From contig JAFSBT010000003.1 of NCBI GenBank assembly GCA_017437145.1, positions 62,001 through 126,000 of the forward strand: DNA of 64,000 nt, given 5' to 3'. This document shows positions 10,300 through 19,423 of the stretch, piece by piece; position 1 is the first letter of the stretch; every line of letters begins with the position of its first letter. The notes under the pieces are model-generated. The model was not told the origin of the DNA. It ran no database searches and saw nothing but the letters and a program-made list of their open reading frames with translations. Position numbers and translations under genes: made by a program. Source of the DNA: Clostridia bacterium (GTDB lineage: Bacteria; Bacillota; Clostridia; TANB77; CAG-508).

Positions 10300-10998
10300 G
10301 TGGGAAATATATCTATTTATTGTATATTTATAATATTGGCATTTCTAATAAATATAATTATTTCTATATTATATCTAAAAAATGTCAGAAAATTTCAAAT
10401 ATTATTAATATGTTTAATTGAGGATATTGGAATAATAGTAGGCGCTAAGATTCTAGATATTGTTATATACTTAAAAGAGTATATATTTTTATTTAATAGT
10501 GATATAGATTTATTAGAAATTGCAAAAAAAGTATTTATGCAAGGCTATATTTTTTATGGTGGATTTTTTGGAGCAATGATTAGTTTATTAATTTGTTCTA
10601 AAATATTTAAAATTAAAATATTAAAATTATTTAATATTTTAATACCAAATTTAATTTTATTTTATGGAATTGCTAAAATAGGATGCTATTTTAATGAATG
10701 TTGTAAAGGAATTTATATAGAAAACAAAAGAATTCCCATACAACTTATAGAATCAATGATATGTTTCTGTATATATTTGTATATTTTTTTAAAAGGAAAA
10801 GGTAATAATAATTGTAAAAATAAAATGGTTCCTTTATCTCTTTTATTTTATAGTTTGTTAAGATTTACAGCAGAGTTTTTAAGAGATACAGAAAGTAAAA
10901 AAATATTGTTTTTAACTGTAAATCAAGCAATAAGTTTACCTATAATAGTTAAAAGTATTAATTTATTAAAGAAAGGTGATGAAAAATGTCAATTTTAG
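10300..10998 (+). CDS. Prolipoprotein diacylglyceryl transferase-like membrane protein
   Basis: 232 residues with about seven hydrophobic segments. Lgt-family marks: [26 protein letters not shown] (compare ARIGCFLNGCCYG), IPIQLIESM, and RFTAEFLRD near the end. Lgt transfers diacylglycerol from phosphatidylglycerol to lipobox cysteines. The protein is shorter than typical Lgt (about 260-280), and the N-terminal part is diverged, so it may be a specialised paralog and not the housekeeping enzyme. GTG start 6 bases after AGGAG. The 3' end overlaps galE by 13 bases. Confidence 0.75.
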   Translation: MGNISIYCIFIILAFLINIIISILYLKNVRKFQILLICLIEDIGIIVGAKILDIVIYLKEYIFLFNSDIDLLEIAKKVFMQGYIFYGGFFGAMISLLICSKIFKIKILKLFNILIPNLILFYGIAKIGCYFNECCKGIYIENKRIPIQLIESMICFCIYLYIFLKGKGNNNCKNKMVPLSLLFYSLLRFTAEFLRDTESKKILFLTVNQAISLPIIVKSINLLKKGDEKCQF

Positions 10999-11984
10999 TA
11001 ACAGGTGGAGCTGGCTATATAGGAAGCCATACAGTAGTTGAATTATTAGAAAAAGGAGAGGAATTAGTAATTGTAGATAATTTCGTGAATAGTAAACCAG
11101 AGGTGCTAGATAAGTTAAGAAAAATTACTAATAAAGATTTTAAATTTTATGAAGTAGATTTATTAGATGAGGAAAATTTAGAAAAGGTTTTTCAAGAAAA
11201 TGATATAGAATCTGTTATTCATTTTGCAGGATTAAAAGCAGTTGGAGAGTCTGTACAAAAACCTATAGAATATTATCATAATAATATAACAGGAACACTA
11301 GTATTATTAAAACTTATGAAAAAATATAATTGTAAAAGAATAGTTTTTAGTTCATCTGCAACAGTGTATGGAGACCCTGAAATTGTTCCAATAACAGAAA
11401 AATGTAAAGTAGGAAATACTACGAATCCTTATGGAACTTCTAAATTATTCATAGAAAGAATTCTACAAGATGTATGTTTTTCAGATAAAGAATTTAGTGT
11501 AGCTCTTTTAAGATACTTTAATCCAATAGGTGCTCATAAAAGTGGATTATTAGGAGAAGATCCTAATGATATACCAAACAATCTTATGCCATATATTTTA
11601 GGTGTTGCTAAAGGCAAATACGAAATTTTAAATGTTTTTGGAAATGATTATCCAACTAAAGATGGAACAGGTGTAAGAGATTATATACATGTTGTGGATT
11701 TAGCAAAAGGACATTTAAAAGCATTAGATAAAATTAGAAAAGAAGCGGGAACACAAATTTATAATTTAGGAACTGGAAACGGATATTCAGTACTTGAATT
11801 AGTTGAAACATTTAAAAGAGTAAATAACATAGATGTAAAATATAGAATTACTGATAGAAGACCAGGAGATATAGCTGTATGTTACGCAGATCCAAGTAAA
11901 GCAAAACAAGAATTAGGATGGGTTGCAGAATATGGGGTAGAAGAAATGTGCAAAGATAGTTGGAACTTTGCGGTTAATAATTAA
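10986..11984 (+). CDS. galE: UDP-glucose 4-epimerase GalE
   Basis: Interconverts UDP-glucose and UDP-galactose (Leloir pathway, surface sugars). 332 residues, normal length. NAD-binding GGAGYIGSH at residues 6-14; catalytic Ser/Thr in [11 protein letters not shown]; YxxxK as YGTSK; sugar-binding [10 protein letters not shown]-terminal [34 protein letters not shown] before ATG. Overlap with the upstream gene points to coupled translation. The repeat pair that follows probably ends the unit. Confidence 0.96.
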   Translation: MSILVTGGAGYIGSHTVVELLEKGEELVIVDNFVNSKPEVLDKLRKITNKDFKFYEVDLLDEENLEKVFQENDIESVIHFAGLKAVGESVQKPIEYYHNNITGTLVLLKLMKKYNCKRIVFSSSATVYGDPEIVPITEKCKVGNTTNPYGTSKLFIERILQDVCFSDKEFSVALLRYFNPIGAHKSGLLGEDPNDIPNNLMPYILGVAKGKYEILNVFGNDYPTKDGTGVRDYIHVVDLAKGHLKALDKIRKEAGTQIYNLGTGNGYSVLELVETFKRVNNIDVKYRITDRRPGDIAVCYADPSKAKQELGWVAEYGVEEMCKDSWNFAVNN

Positions 11985-12015
11985 AACTATTTGAAATATT
12001 TTCACTATAATATAA

Positions 12016-12076
12016 TGTAGGGGCGAACTGTGTTCGCCCGCCTTTGAAACACGGGCGAACACAGTTCGCCCCTACA
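12016..12076 (+). repeat. Inverted pair of GTAGGGG repeats (copy 3)
   Basis: TGTAGGGGCGAACTGTG, then its exact reverse complement after a short spacer (CCTTTGAAACA), forming one large perfect palindrome between galE and the PTS gene. Confidence 0.9.
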
Positions 12077-12111
12077 TATATAATTATAAATTTAAGGTAA
12101 GAAGGTAAAAT

Positions 12112-13180
12112 ATGAAAAAAATAAAAGAAATATTAAATCATTTTTTTATAGATGGATTAACAGGAATGGCATGGGGGCTATTTTCGACATTAATAATAGG
12201 ATTGATAATAACACAAGTAGCAAGCTTTATACCAGGACGAGTAGGAACGTTGTTAAATATCATAGGAAAAATTGCACAAAGTTTAACAGGGGCTGGAATA
12301 GGTGTTGGAGTTGCTGCAAAGTTTAAATCAGGACCTTTCACAACTGTATCTGCAGGTATTGCAGGATTAGTTGGAGCTTTTGCTTCAAAAATTATAGCAG
12401 GAGATTTATATACATCTTCAGGAGCTGTTCTTCTTTCAGGCCCTGGAGAACCTTTAGGAGCATTTATAGCAGCTATAGTTGCTATTGAAATAGGAAATTT
12501 AATAGCAGGAAAGACAAGTATGGATATTATTCTTGTGCCAAGTGCTAGTATATTAGCAGGATCATTTATTGGGCTTTTAATAGGACCACCAATATCAGAA
12601 GCAATGCTTGCTTTAGGAAGTTTTATAAATTGGGCAGTTGAGCAACAACCAATAATAATGGGAATAATAGTTTCAGTAGTTATGGGAATGATTTTAACTT
12701 TACCAATAAGTTCAGCAGCAATATCAATAATTTTAAATTTAAGTGGACTTGCAGCAGGAGCAGCAACAGTAGGATGTTGTGCAAATATGATAGGATTTGC
12801 AGTTGCAAGTTTTAGAGATAATAAAATAAGTGGATTAGTTTCACAAGGTCTTGGAACATCAATGTTACAAGTTCCAAATATTTTGAAAAAACCAATTATA
12901 TGGTTACCTGCAATAGTTGCAAGTGCTGTGCTAGGACCAATTTCAACTACATTATTTAAAATGACTAATAATGCATCACGGAGCAGGAATGGGAACATCA
13001 GGATTAGTTGGACCATTAATGACATATCAAGATATGGCAGGAACAGAAGAACCATTGATTTTAATTATAAAAATAATAGAGATACAATTTTTATTACCAG
13101 CATTAATTGCATGGTATACAACAGTTTGGTTAAGAAAAAAGAATTTAATAAAAAATGGGGATATGAGGCTAGAAAATTAA
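12112..13180 (+). CDS. PTS-type sugar permease, IIC subunit (PTS_EIIC_2 family), readable only with a +1 shift at CGG
   Basis: Membrane channel subunit of a phosphotransferase-type importer. Many glycine/alanine-rich membrane helices, with GLTGMAWGLFSTLIIG at the start and SGPGEPLGAFIAAIVAIEIG in the middle. The zero frame runs to NNAS at residue 289, then hits CGG (12979). Skipping C continues as G-AGMGTSGLVGPLMTYQ, the expected conserved motif, and the frame ends at 13180 with 355 residues. The unshifted frame runs to 13215 but its tail is basic and not membrane-like. No IIA or IIB gene is adjacent; substrate unknown. Confidence 0.85.
12979..12981 (+). other. In-frame CGG / +1 shift site 2
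   Basis: Context GCA-TCA-CGG-AGC. Skipping C gives GGA-GCA-GGA-ATG and the conserved GAGMGTSG motif. Fourth base is A. Confidence 0.8.
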
Positions 13181-13211
13181 TGAATACAAAATTTGTAAAA
13201 CAAATTTTGTT

Positions 13212-13236
13212 GTAGGGGCGACCATTGGTCGTACGC
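13212..13236 (+). repeat. GTAGGGG palindromic repeat (copy 4)
   Basis: GTAGGGGCGACCATTGGTCG with a trailing CACCCAAAAGGAATACC also found after copy 6. It lies between convergent genes. Confidence 0.85.
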
Positions 13237-13282
13237 ACCCAAAAGGAATACCCTAACGAATAATAAAAGAAAGATTACATAT

Positions 13283-13447
13283 ATTATAAAAATCCTAACT
13301 ATCTATTTTATTAAAAATTCCGTTCTCCAAGGTGTTTAAATGCGAGACAAACTTCTTTTGTTATTGAACAAACTCTAGTTTTTCTTACCACCGTGCGAGT
13401 AAGGTCGAACTCATTTTTAATAAAATAATAGTTAGGATTATTATAAT
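13283..13447. repeat. MITE-like element with long terminal inverted repeats
   Basis: Left arm begins ATTATAAAAATCCTAAC and continues ATCTATTTTATTAAAAA; the right arm is its near-perfect reverse complement ending GTTAGGATTATTATAAT. Arms of about 33 bases with one mismatch and one bulge enclose about 95 bases that are less AT-rich and contain no gene I can support. It fills the 310-base gap between the PTS gene and pncB together with repeat copy 4. It could be a miniature transposon or a structured RNA. Confidence 0.7.
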
Positions 13448-13491
13448 TATACAAAATCAATTTACCAAATACCAAATGCTAAATACAAAAA

Positions 13492-14919
13492 TTATTTTTT
13501 CAACATTTCGTGTTTTAAATCCCATAATTTTTGAGATAAGTCCACATAGTATTTATGTGGATTTTTTATTCTTTTTGCTTCTTCCCATAAAGTTGCTAAT
13601 TCTTTTTTAGAGTATTCACAAATTTCTTTTAAAGAAGGAGTAGAGTAAACTAATTTTCCATCTTCAAAAATAGTTTCTTGTAAAGGTCTTATATAATAAT
13701 TTGATAAAGTTTTCTTTTTCCATGGATTTTCAGGGTCAAATATTGTGTAAGAATCTTCTGGAATAATTTCATCTGCTAAACAAATTACATCAGCTAAAGC
13801 TTTGTTTGTTGTTTTATCAAAAAATCTATAAGTCTTTTTAAATCCAGGAATCGTAATTTTAGAAATGTTTTCTGAAATTTTTATTTTTGGAATTAATTTT
13901 CCATTCTTTTCAATTGCTGATAATTTATATACTCCGCCGAAAACAGGGTCACTTTTAGCTGTTATTAAATTTTCGCCAACACCAAAAGAATCAAAACAAG
14001 CGCATTCGTCTAAAAGAGATGTTATTAAATATTCATCCAATGAATTACTTGCACAAATTTTACAATCTTCAAAACCTGCTTCATCTAAAATTTTTCTGAT
14101 TTTTTTAGAAAGGTAAGCTAAGTCACCACTATCGATTCTAACACCTTTGGGTCTAAAACCAGCAGGTACAACAACTTCATTAAATACTTTTATAGCATTA
14201 ACAATACCTGAATTTAAAACATCGTAAGTGTCTATTAATAATAAACAGTCATCTGGGTAAGTTTCTGCATATGCTTTGAATGCCTCATATTCAGAATCGA
14301 AGCTTTGTACAAAACTGTGAGCCATAGTACCACTGGCTAAACAACCAAATTCTTTTGCTGTAAAAGTACAAGAAGTACCTTGACAGCCTCCAATGATAGC
14401 TGCTCTTGAACCATAAACAGCAGCATCAATATTATGTGAGCGTCTTGCACCAAATTCCATTATAGGTCTACCCTTAGCACTTGAAACAATTCTACTTGCT
14501 TTTGTTGCAATTAAAGATTGATGATTTATTAAAAGAAGTAACATAGTTTCTAAAATTTGTGCTTGTATAATTGGAGCTTTAACAGTAATTAATGGCTCCA
14601 TTGGAAAAACAGGAGTTCCTTCAGGTACAGCCCAAATACTACCAGTAAATTTAAAATTTAATAAATAATTTAAAAAATCTTCTGAAAATTTATTCGTACT
14701 CTTTAAATATTCAATGTCATCCTGAGCAAATTCTAAGTTTTTAACATAATCTATAATTTGTTCTAATCCAGCAAAAATAACGTAACCACCGTTATCAGGA
14801 TTTTTTCTGTAAAAAACATCAAAATAGGCAATTGTATCTTGCATGTTTTTAACAAAATATCCATTTGACATTGTAATTTCATAAAAGTCAGTAACTAATT
14901 CTAATTTTCTATTATCCAT
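13492..14919 (-). CDS. pncB: Nicotinate phosphoribosyltransferase
   Basis: NAD salvage: joins nicotinate and PRPP to give nicotinate mononucleotide. 475 residues starting MDNRKLELVTDFYEITM; start chosen because GGAGG lies 5 bases upstream. Family marks: the phosphate/ribose-binding region PIMEFGARRSHN, GSRAAIIGGCQGTSC and VRIDSGDLAYLSKKIRKILDEAG. The C-terminal DLSQKLWDLKHEMLKK is typical of the Firmicute subgroup. It stands alone on the minus strand with TTGACA/TATATT-like promoter boxes near 14945-14975. Codon use matches the host. Confidence 0.95.
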   Translation of the reverse strand: MDNRKLELVTDFYEITMSNGYFVKNMQDTIAYFDVFYRKNPDNGGYVIFAGLEQIIDYVKNLEFAQDDIEYLKSTNKFSEDFLNYLLNFKFTGSIWAVPEGTPVFPMEPLITVKAPIIQAQILETMLLLLINHQSLIATKASRIVSSAKGRPIMEFGARRSHNIDAAVYGSRAAIIGGCQGTSCTFTAKEFGCLASGTMAHSFVQSFDSEYEAFKAYAETYPDDCLLLIDTYDVLNSGIVNAIKVFNEVVVPAGFRPKGVRIDSGDLAYLSKKIRKILDEAGFEDCKICASNSLDEYLITSLLDECACFDSFGVGENLITAKSDPVFGGVYKLSAIEKNGKLIPKIKISENISKITIPGFKKTYRFFDKTTNKALADVICLADEIIPEDSYTIFDPENPWKKKTLSNYYIRPLQETIFEDGKLVYSTPSLKEICEYSKKELATLWEEAKRIKNPHKYYVDLSQKLWDLKHEMLKK

Positions 14920-14979
14920 AATAGCCTCCATAAAAATATAAAATTTAAATATAATTATATCATAGGTTGTCAATATGCG

Positions 14980-15014
14980 AAAAAAATTTTGCACCCCGTA
15001 GTTATACGGGGTGC
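14980..15014 (-). terminator. Terminator of the 15.0 kb small gene
   Basis: Stem GCACCCCGTA/TACGGGGTGC with a T-run on the minus strand (AAAATTTTTTT). Confidence 0.85.
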
Positions 15015-15035
15015 GGATAAGAGGCTTTTGTTTTT

Positions 15036-15404
15036 TTAGAGCACAACACATACATAATGGTAGGATGTGCTGTGAGAGTATTCTGGTGAGCTGTAACGTC
15101 GTACAGTACCAGAATTGCAGGGGTTAAACTCTGCGATTGTTTTGTCGTCAAGCTCAGGCTTAGCATGTGATGTAGCTGAGCTTTTACAGAATGTGAGGGA
15201 AACTCTGGAATTTCTTTGAAATTCGCACTCATCGTAGATGGCGCGAAGAGTTTTCTCTGATGCATTTTGCAAGAATGCAATTGAAAATTCTCCCAAGGGG
15301 GTATTGGGGGGCGCTATAACAAGCGCCTCATGAATAAGGGGTGCGCGAGAAGGAAGAAAATCCTTTGCAGGAACTTCTCTCCATTTTTTTGCAGCATATG
15401 TCAT
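15036..15404 (-). CDS. GC-rich small protein of unknown family (paralog of the 15.6 kb gene)
   Basis: 122 residues starting MTYAAKKWREVPAKD; ATG chosen 11 bases after AAGGAG. Not recognised. It aligns with the next gene over its second half: F-[SA]-x-AF-x-x-NA near residue 50, an LxF followed by SSxxS, and an acidic LxxxxxxxF segment. It has no signal peptide or membrane helix. Base composition and codon use (CGC, GCG, CTC) differ strongly from the AT-rich neighbours, suggesting transfer or an unusual expression class. It has its own promoter, a hairpin leader and a terminator. Confidence 0.7.
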   Translation of the reverse strand: MTYAAKKWREVPAKDFLPSRAPLIHEALVIAPPNTPLGEFSIAFLQNASEKTLRAIYDECEFQRNSRVSLTFCKSSATSHAKPELDDKTIAEFNPCNSGTVRRYSSPEYSHSTSYHYVCVVL

Positions 15405-15473
15405 GTGGACACACACTCCTTTCGGATAAAATTTATAGCCTCTTATAACTTGGTTATTGCCATAGTCTATTTA

Positions 15474-15502
15474 ATTATAACACAAATAATACAAAAAAAC
15501 AA
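15474..15502 (-). promoter_or_regulatory. Promoter and leader of the 15.0 kb small gene
   Basis: On the minus strand TTGTTT, 17-base spacer, TATAAT. Downstream follows CTATGGCAATAACC and later AAGGAGTGT, the same order found in the leaders at 19.8 and 20.5 kb. Confidence 0.7.
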
Positions 15503-15514
15503 TATTATGTAAAT

Positions 15515-15568
15515 AAAAAAGAATCCCTACCAAGACAAACACAGTTGTGTGAATTGTCAAGGCAGGGA
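15515..15568 (-). terminator. Terminator of the 15.6 kb small gene
   Basis: Stem CCCTGCCTTGACAA / TTTGTCTTGGTAGGG with an apical ACACAACTGTGT hairpin, then ATTCTTTTTTATTT on the minus strand. Confidence 0.8.
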
Positions 15569-15573
15569 AGAGG

Positions 15574-15957
15574 TTATTTTGCGTAAAAGATAATTCCACA
15601 GATTGCCTGAGGAATTTCTCTCAACTCGTCTTCGGTCGGAGCAAGGGGGTGAATTTCCCAACTGTACTTCGAGAAATCGAAAGTTTTCATTTCCTCTGCA
15701 GTCAATGTGCGAGAAACTGAACTTTCTTTAACTGCAAAGGAGAGGAAAAGTTCACCATGCTCCGATTCTTTTTCTGCAAAAGCCCAAAGGGAATTCAATT
15801 CTTCCGATGTAGCATTTGCGAAGAAAGCGTATGCAAAGGTCTCTTTTGTAGTATCGTTAAGATTTTCGGCTTTACGACCTACGCAATAAGCGGGGTGAAT
15901 CTGACCTGAGAGAGTTAAGAGTGACTCTGAAATGTGTCTACGTTCGTACTTCTCCAT
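15574..15957 (-). CDS. GC-rich small protein of unknown family (paralog of the 15.0 kb gene)
   Basis: 127 residues starting MEKYERRHISESLLTLSGQ. Not recognised. Shares with its neighbour FAYAFFANATSEEL, LSFAVKESSVSRTL and a following acidic TAEEMKTFDF. Ribosome site AGAGG 9 bases upstream. The leader contains a TATAAT box near 16020 and a GGGTAAGTCACCC hairpin. Soluble, mildly acidic, no membrane segment. Composition is clearly richer in GC than pncB or the suf genes around it. The pair looks like a tandem duplication of one stand-alone small gene. Confidence 0.7.
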   Translation of the reverse strand: MEKYERRHISESLLTLSGQIHPAYCVGRKAENLNDTTKETFAYAFFANATSEELNSLWAFAEKESEHGELFLSFAVKESSVSRTLTAEEMKTFDFSKYSWEIHPLAPTEDELREIPQAICGIIFYAK

Positions 15958-16168
15958 AAGATGATACCTCTTTTTTTATAATGTTACCTGGGTGACTTAC
16001 CCAAATACTCTTTAATTATATCATATTTTTCATAAATATTCAAATTTTCCCACTTTTCACTTCACACATCACACTTCCAATTATAAATTTAGCATTAAAA
16101 GATTGAAATTTACCAACATTTACAATATAATATAAGCATATTTAAAATTTAAAAGGTTAGGTAAGTAA

Positions 16169-17146
16169 ATGGAAGAAAATAATAAAAAATCTTTTAGAGA
16201 AAAATTATTAAATTTTAGACAAAAAGCTGAAAAAAATTTAGAACAAGAGAAAATAGAAAAACAAAATAAAATTAAATTTTATAAAAAGATATGTTATTCA
16301 ATAACTAAATTCAGTAAATACCCAGAAATAGCTAAAGAAGGGGTGAAATCTGCAACAAAATATCTAGTAGGAATTATTGCTTTTTTTTCAATTTTCTTAA
16401 GTATAATATCTACAGTAAAAATGAAAAAAAGTGACGAAGAAGGGATTGAATATTTAAATAAGAATTTACCTGAAATTAATTATTCAGAAGGAATTTTAAT
16501 AGCAGAAACAAAAGAAAAAATAGTATTGGAACACGATTTAGTTAAGGAACTAGTAAAAGGTATAGTTATTATTGACACTAATATTGATAACGAAGAAATT
16601 ATTAATCAATATATAGATGATATAGGAATACAAAAAAGAGCAGTTATATTATTAAAAGATAAATTAATTACAGTTAATTGGAAAAAACTAGGGGAACATC
16701 AAGAGTATAATTATCAAGAACTTTTAAAAAAATATTCAGAAAAAACATCAAGAGGTGAAGTGAAAACAATAACAAAAAATGATGTTATATATTATGTAGA
16801 AAATAATTTAATATCAATAATCGGATATTTTATAAGATATTTTATTTCATATGTTATAATTTATTTTGGTGATTTAATGATTGATATAGGTGTTGTATGT
16901 GTAATAGGGTATATAACAAATAAAATAATTAAATTAGGATTTAAAATTAAAGAAATATATAGTATGACAGTTTATTCTTATACATTACCAATAATTATAT
17001 ATTTTTTATATACAATTATTCATTCATTTACAAACTTTAACATTCCATATTTTATAGAATGTTTTATGATGTTAGCATATATCTTTTTAACTATTGCTTT
17101 ATTTAAATCAAAACATAATGGTGAGAAAAAGGAAGGGGAAAACTAG
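16169..17146 (+). CDS. DUF1189-like membrane protein
   Basis: 325 residues. A charged N-terminus (NNKKSFREKLLNFRQKAEKNLEQEK) precedes one membrane helix (about residues 70-90). An extracytoplasmic region of about 120 residues follows, then three to four C-terminal helices starting IIGYFIRYFISYVIIYFG. The arrangement matches DUF1189, a Firmicute family of unknown function. The stop overlaps the GTG start of sufC by one base, so translation is probably coupled, although no functional link to Fe-S assembly is known. TATAAT near 16130 is a plausible promoter. Confidence 0.65.
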   Translation: MEENNKKSFREKLLNFRQKAEKNLEQEKIEKQNKIKFYKKICYSITKFSKYPEIAKEGVKSATKYLVGIIAFFSIFLSIISTVKMKKSDEEGIEYLNKNLPEINYSEGILIAETKEKIVLEHDLVKELVKGIVIIDTNIDNEEIINQYIDDIGIQKRAVILLKDKLITVNWKKLGEHQEYNYQELLKKYSEKTSRGEVKTITKNDVIYYVENNLISIIGYFIRYFISYVIIYFGDLMIDIGVVCVIGYITNKIIKLGFKIKEIYSMTVYSYTLPIIIYFLYTIIHSFTNFNIPYFIECFMMLAYIFLTIALFKSKHNGEKKEGEN

Positions 17147-17853
17147 TGTTAGAATTAGTAAATATAAATTTTACAAGAGACAATAAGAAAATATTAAATA
17201 ATGTGAATTTAAAAATTGAATCTGATAAATTTATTGCAATTACAGGACCAAATGGTTCTGGAAAATCAACACTTGCAAAAATTATTGCTGGAATTGAAAA
17301 GCCAGATAGCGGACAAGTCATTTTAAATGAAAAAGACATAACAAATAAAAAAATAAATGAAAGAGCAAAACTAGGGATAGGATATGCATTCCAACAACCA
17401 GTAAAATTTAAAGGAATTACGGTTTTTGATTTAATAAAACTATCAGCCGGAAAAGATATGAAAAAAATAGATGCATGTAATGTACTATCAAAAGTAGGAT
17501 TATGTGCCAAAGAATACATTGATAGAGAAATAAATAGTTCACTTTCGGGTGGAGAATTAAAAAGAATTGAAATTGCAACAGTTGCAGTTAGAAATTCTAA
17601 GTTTACAATATTTGATGAACCTGAAGCTGGAATAGATTTATGGAGTTTTAATAATTTAATTAAAATTTTTGAAGATATGAGAGAGGTAACAAAAGGTTCG
17701 ACTTTAATAATTTCACATCAAGAAAAGATTTTAAATATTGCAGATACAGTAGTTTTAATGGATAATGGTAAAATTGCTAAAGTAGGAAAAAAAGAAGATG
17801 TGTTAAACAATGTTATACTTGATAGAACATGTTGTAAAATAGATAAATGCTAG
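17146..17853 (+). CDS. sufC: SufC-like ABC ATPase of Fe-S cluster assembly
   Basis: Soluble ABC ATPase that drives the SufB scaffold. 235 residues: Walker A GPNGSGKST (residues 34-42), Q-loop FQQPVKFKG, signature LSGGELKRIEIA, Walker B FTIFDEPEAGIDLWS, H-loop ISHQ. DEPEAGID is the SufC variant of the Walker B/D-loop region. GTG start overlaps the stop of the DUF1189 gene, with AAGGAAGGGG upstream. It pairs with the SufB/D-like gene downstream. No sufS, sufU or sufD is adjacent, as in the two-gene SUF-like minimal systems of anaerobes. Confidence 0.9.
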   Translation: MLELVNINFTRDNKKILNNVNLKIESDKFIAITGPNGSGKSTLAKIIAGIEKPDSGQVILNEKDITNKKINERAKLGIGYAFQQPVKFKGITVFDLIKLSAGKDMKKIDACNVLSKVGLCAKEYIDREINSSLSGGELKRIEIATVAVRNSKFTIFDEPEAGIDLWSFNNLIKIFEDMREVTKGSTLIISHQEKILNIADTVVLMDNGKIAKVGKKEDVLNNVILDRTCCKIDKC

Positions 17854-17878
17854 GCGCTACGATTAGTTAATAATGAAT

Positions 17879-17928
17879 GTAGGGGTCGGTCTTGACCGAC
17901 CTAGGGCAGGTCGAGACCTGCCCTTACA
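17879..17928 (+). repeat. Double GTAGGGG repeat (copy 5)
   Basis: GTAGGGGTCGGTCTTGACCG, then GGGCAGGTCGAGACCTGC and CCCTTACA: two stem-loops closed by the family ends. It lies between sufC and sufB; copy 7 at 24.8 kb is nearly identical. Confidence 0.88.
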
Positions 17929-17959
17929 AAAATATTATTCTTAGAAAGGAAAACAATAA

Positions 17960-18874
17960 ATGAACCAAACAGATAAAGATTTATTAAATGTAATAGCAGA
18001 TGGTAGTAATTTCGAAGGTGCTTACAATATTAGAAAAAATGGAGAAGGAATAGAACGTAAAATAACTGAAAATGTAAATATTGTAACAAAAAAAGATAAA
18101 GCAGGAATAGATATAATAATAAAAGAAAATACAAAATTTGAATATATACACATTCCGGTTATTATAACTGAAAGTGGATTAAAAGATGTTGTATACAATG
18201 ATTTTTATGTAGGTAAAAATGCGAATGTTGTTATTATAGCAGGGTGTGGAATTCATAATGATGAACATAGTGATTCAGAACATAATGGAATTCATAGATT
18301 CTTTTTAGAAGAAGGAGCAAAAGTAAAATATATTGAAAAACATTATGGAGAAGGCAAAGGTAAAGGGAAAAGAATATTAAATCCAATAACAGAAATTCAT
18401 TTAAAAGCTGGTAGTTCATTAGAAATGGAAAGTGCACAAATAAAGGGTGTTGATTCTACAATTAGAATTACAAATGGAATTTTAGAAGATAATACAAATT
18501 TAGTAATACAAGAAAAAATAATGACACATGGAAAGCAATTTGCACAAACGAACTTTAATTTAGAACTAAATGGTGAAAACTCAAGTAGTAATATTATTTC
18601 AAGGTCTGTAGCGGTAGATAGTTCAAAACAAATATTTAATTCACAAATATATGGAAACAATAAATGCTTTGCACATGTAGAATGTGATGCAATTATTAAA
18701 GATAAAGCAAGTGTGAAATCTGTGCCGGAAATAACTGCAAATAATGTAGAAGCAAATTTAGTTCATGAAGCTGCAATTGGAAAAATAGCAGGAGAGCAAC
18801 TAATAAAATTAATGACATTAGGATTGACTGAAAAACAAGCAGAAGAAGAAATCATAAAAGGATTTCTAAGATAA
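17960..18874 (+). CDS. sufB: SufB/SufD-family Fe-S scaffold (short form)
   Basis: 304 residues covering only the SufBD core beta-helix; the N-terminal domain of full SufB is absent. Visible family marks: NANVVIIAGCGIHN near residue 90, GEGKGKGKRILNPITEIHL, the central repeat region, and the C-terminal VPEITANNVEANLVHEAAIGKIAGEQL. The final part ends LTEKQAEEEIIKGFLR as in SufB/D proteins. With SufC it forms a minimal two-component scaffold-ATPase system. Start ATG 17960 follows AGAAAGGA. A strong terminator follows. Confidence 0.88.
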   Translation: MNQTDKDLLNVIADGSNFEGAYNIRKNGEGIERKITENVNIVTKKDKAGIDIIIKENTKFEYIHIPVIITESGLKDVVYNDFYVGKNANVVIIAGCGIHNDEHSDSEHNGIHRFFLEEGAKVKYIEKHYGEGKGKGKRILNPITEIHLKAGSSLEMESAQIKGVDSTIRITNGILEDNTNLVIQEKIMTHGKQFAQTNFNLELNGENSSSNIISRSVAVDSSKQIFNSQIYGNNKCFAHVECDAIIKDKASVKSVPEITANNVEANLVHEAAIGKIAGEQLIKLMTLGLTEKQAEEEIIKGFLR

Positions 18875-18879
18875 AATCA

Positions 18880-18916
18880 CAACCCCCTTCTTTTTTCAAG
18901 AAGGGGGTTGCTTTTG
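18880..18916 (+). terminator. Terminator after sufB
   Basis: Perfect stem CAACCCCCTTCTT / AAGAAGGGGGTTG, then CTTTT. Confidence 0.85.
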
Positions 18917-18976
18917 GCTACTTTATTTTGCTGATGTTAAAACATAGAGGACAATACTGAAAATAAATTTTTTTCA

Positions 18977-19006
18977 CAGAGCTCTTCATATTTCAGAAGA
19001 GCCCTG
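18977..19006. repeat. Stem-loop repeat 1 of the small-ORF island
   Basis: CAGAGCTCTTC / GAAGAGCCCTG around ATATTTCA. It is repeated almost exactly at 19332. On the plus strand it is followed by CTTTTTT (terminator-like), but the supported genes are on the minus strand, so its role is unclear. Confidence 0.7.
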
Positions 19007-19077
19007 CTTTTTTGTGTCCTATTCAAAGGACTTTTTAGGTGATTTATGCAATCATCTGTTTTAAGGCAGTGGACAGA

Positions 19078-19227
19078 TTATGCGAGAATCACCTTGCTCA
19101 TAGATACAGCCGCCATGCCTGCGTCACTGTTCATGTTTGAGCAGATAGCCGTCATTGAGTTCATCGTCATTGCAACAAAATTCGAAAGTGAATTTGTAGA
19201 AGAAGGTCCGCGAATGTTGTGTACCAT
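19078..19227 (-). CDS. Very small ORF, Ser/Met/Ala-rich (49 aa)
   Basis: MVHNIRGPSSTNSLSNF..., ending SMSKVILA. A strong ribosome site (AAAGGAGG, 10-base spacing) supports the start. Composition is rich in S, M, A, N and T. Begins M-x3-IRG (ATT CGC GGA), as does the ORF at 19.4 kb. I do not recognise it. It could be a small secreted or modified peptide, or a leader-type peptide. A 71-codon frame on the other strand lacks a ribosome site, so I prefer this strand. Confidence 0.5.
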   Translation of the reverse strand: MVHNIRGPSSTNSLSNFVAMTMNSMTAICSNMNSDAGMAAVSMSKVILA

Positions 19228-19331
19228 AGAAGTCTTGCCTCCTTTAAAATTTGATGAATAATGCTATTAAATTGTGTTAATTTTACTGATGTAATTACTG
19301 CTAAAGTTATAACTGAAAATTAACTTTTTCA

Positions 19332-19361
19332 CAGAGCTCTTCATATTTCAGAAGAGCCCTG
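19332..19361. repeat. Stem-loop repeat 2 of the small-ORF island
   Basis: Same sequence as the 18977 stem-loop, including the ATATTTCA loop and a T-run on the plus-strand side. Confidence 0.7.
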
Positions 19362-19423
19362 CTTTTTTTGCCCTATTTAAAGGGCGTAGATGAGTACGTT
19401 TTAATCTACCGATGTGGTTCTGA

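Noticed and set aside
12138..13055. 305-codon frame on the minus strand opposite the PTS gene
   Set aside because: It mirrors Gly/Ala/Ile-rich membrane codons of the plus-strand gene, lacks a ribosome site and has no domain; it is a shadow.
19046..19261. 71-codon plus-strand frame in the small-ORF island
   Set aside because: No ribosome site; the minus-strand ORF in the same place has AAAGGAGG at good distance and a promoter upstream.
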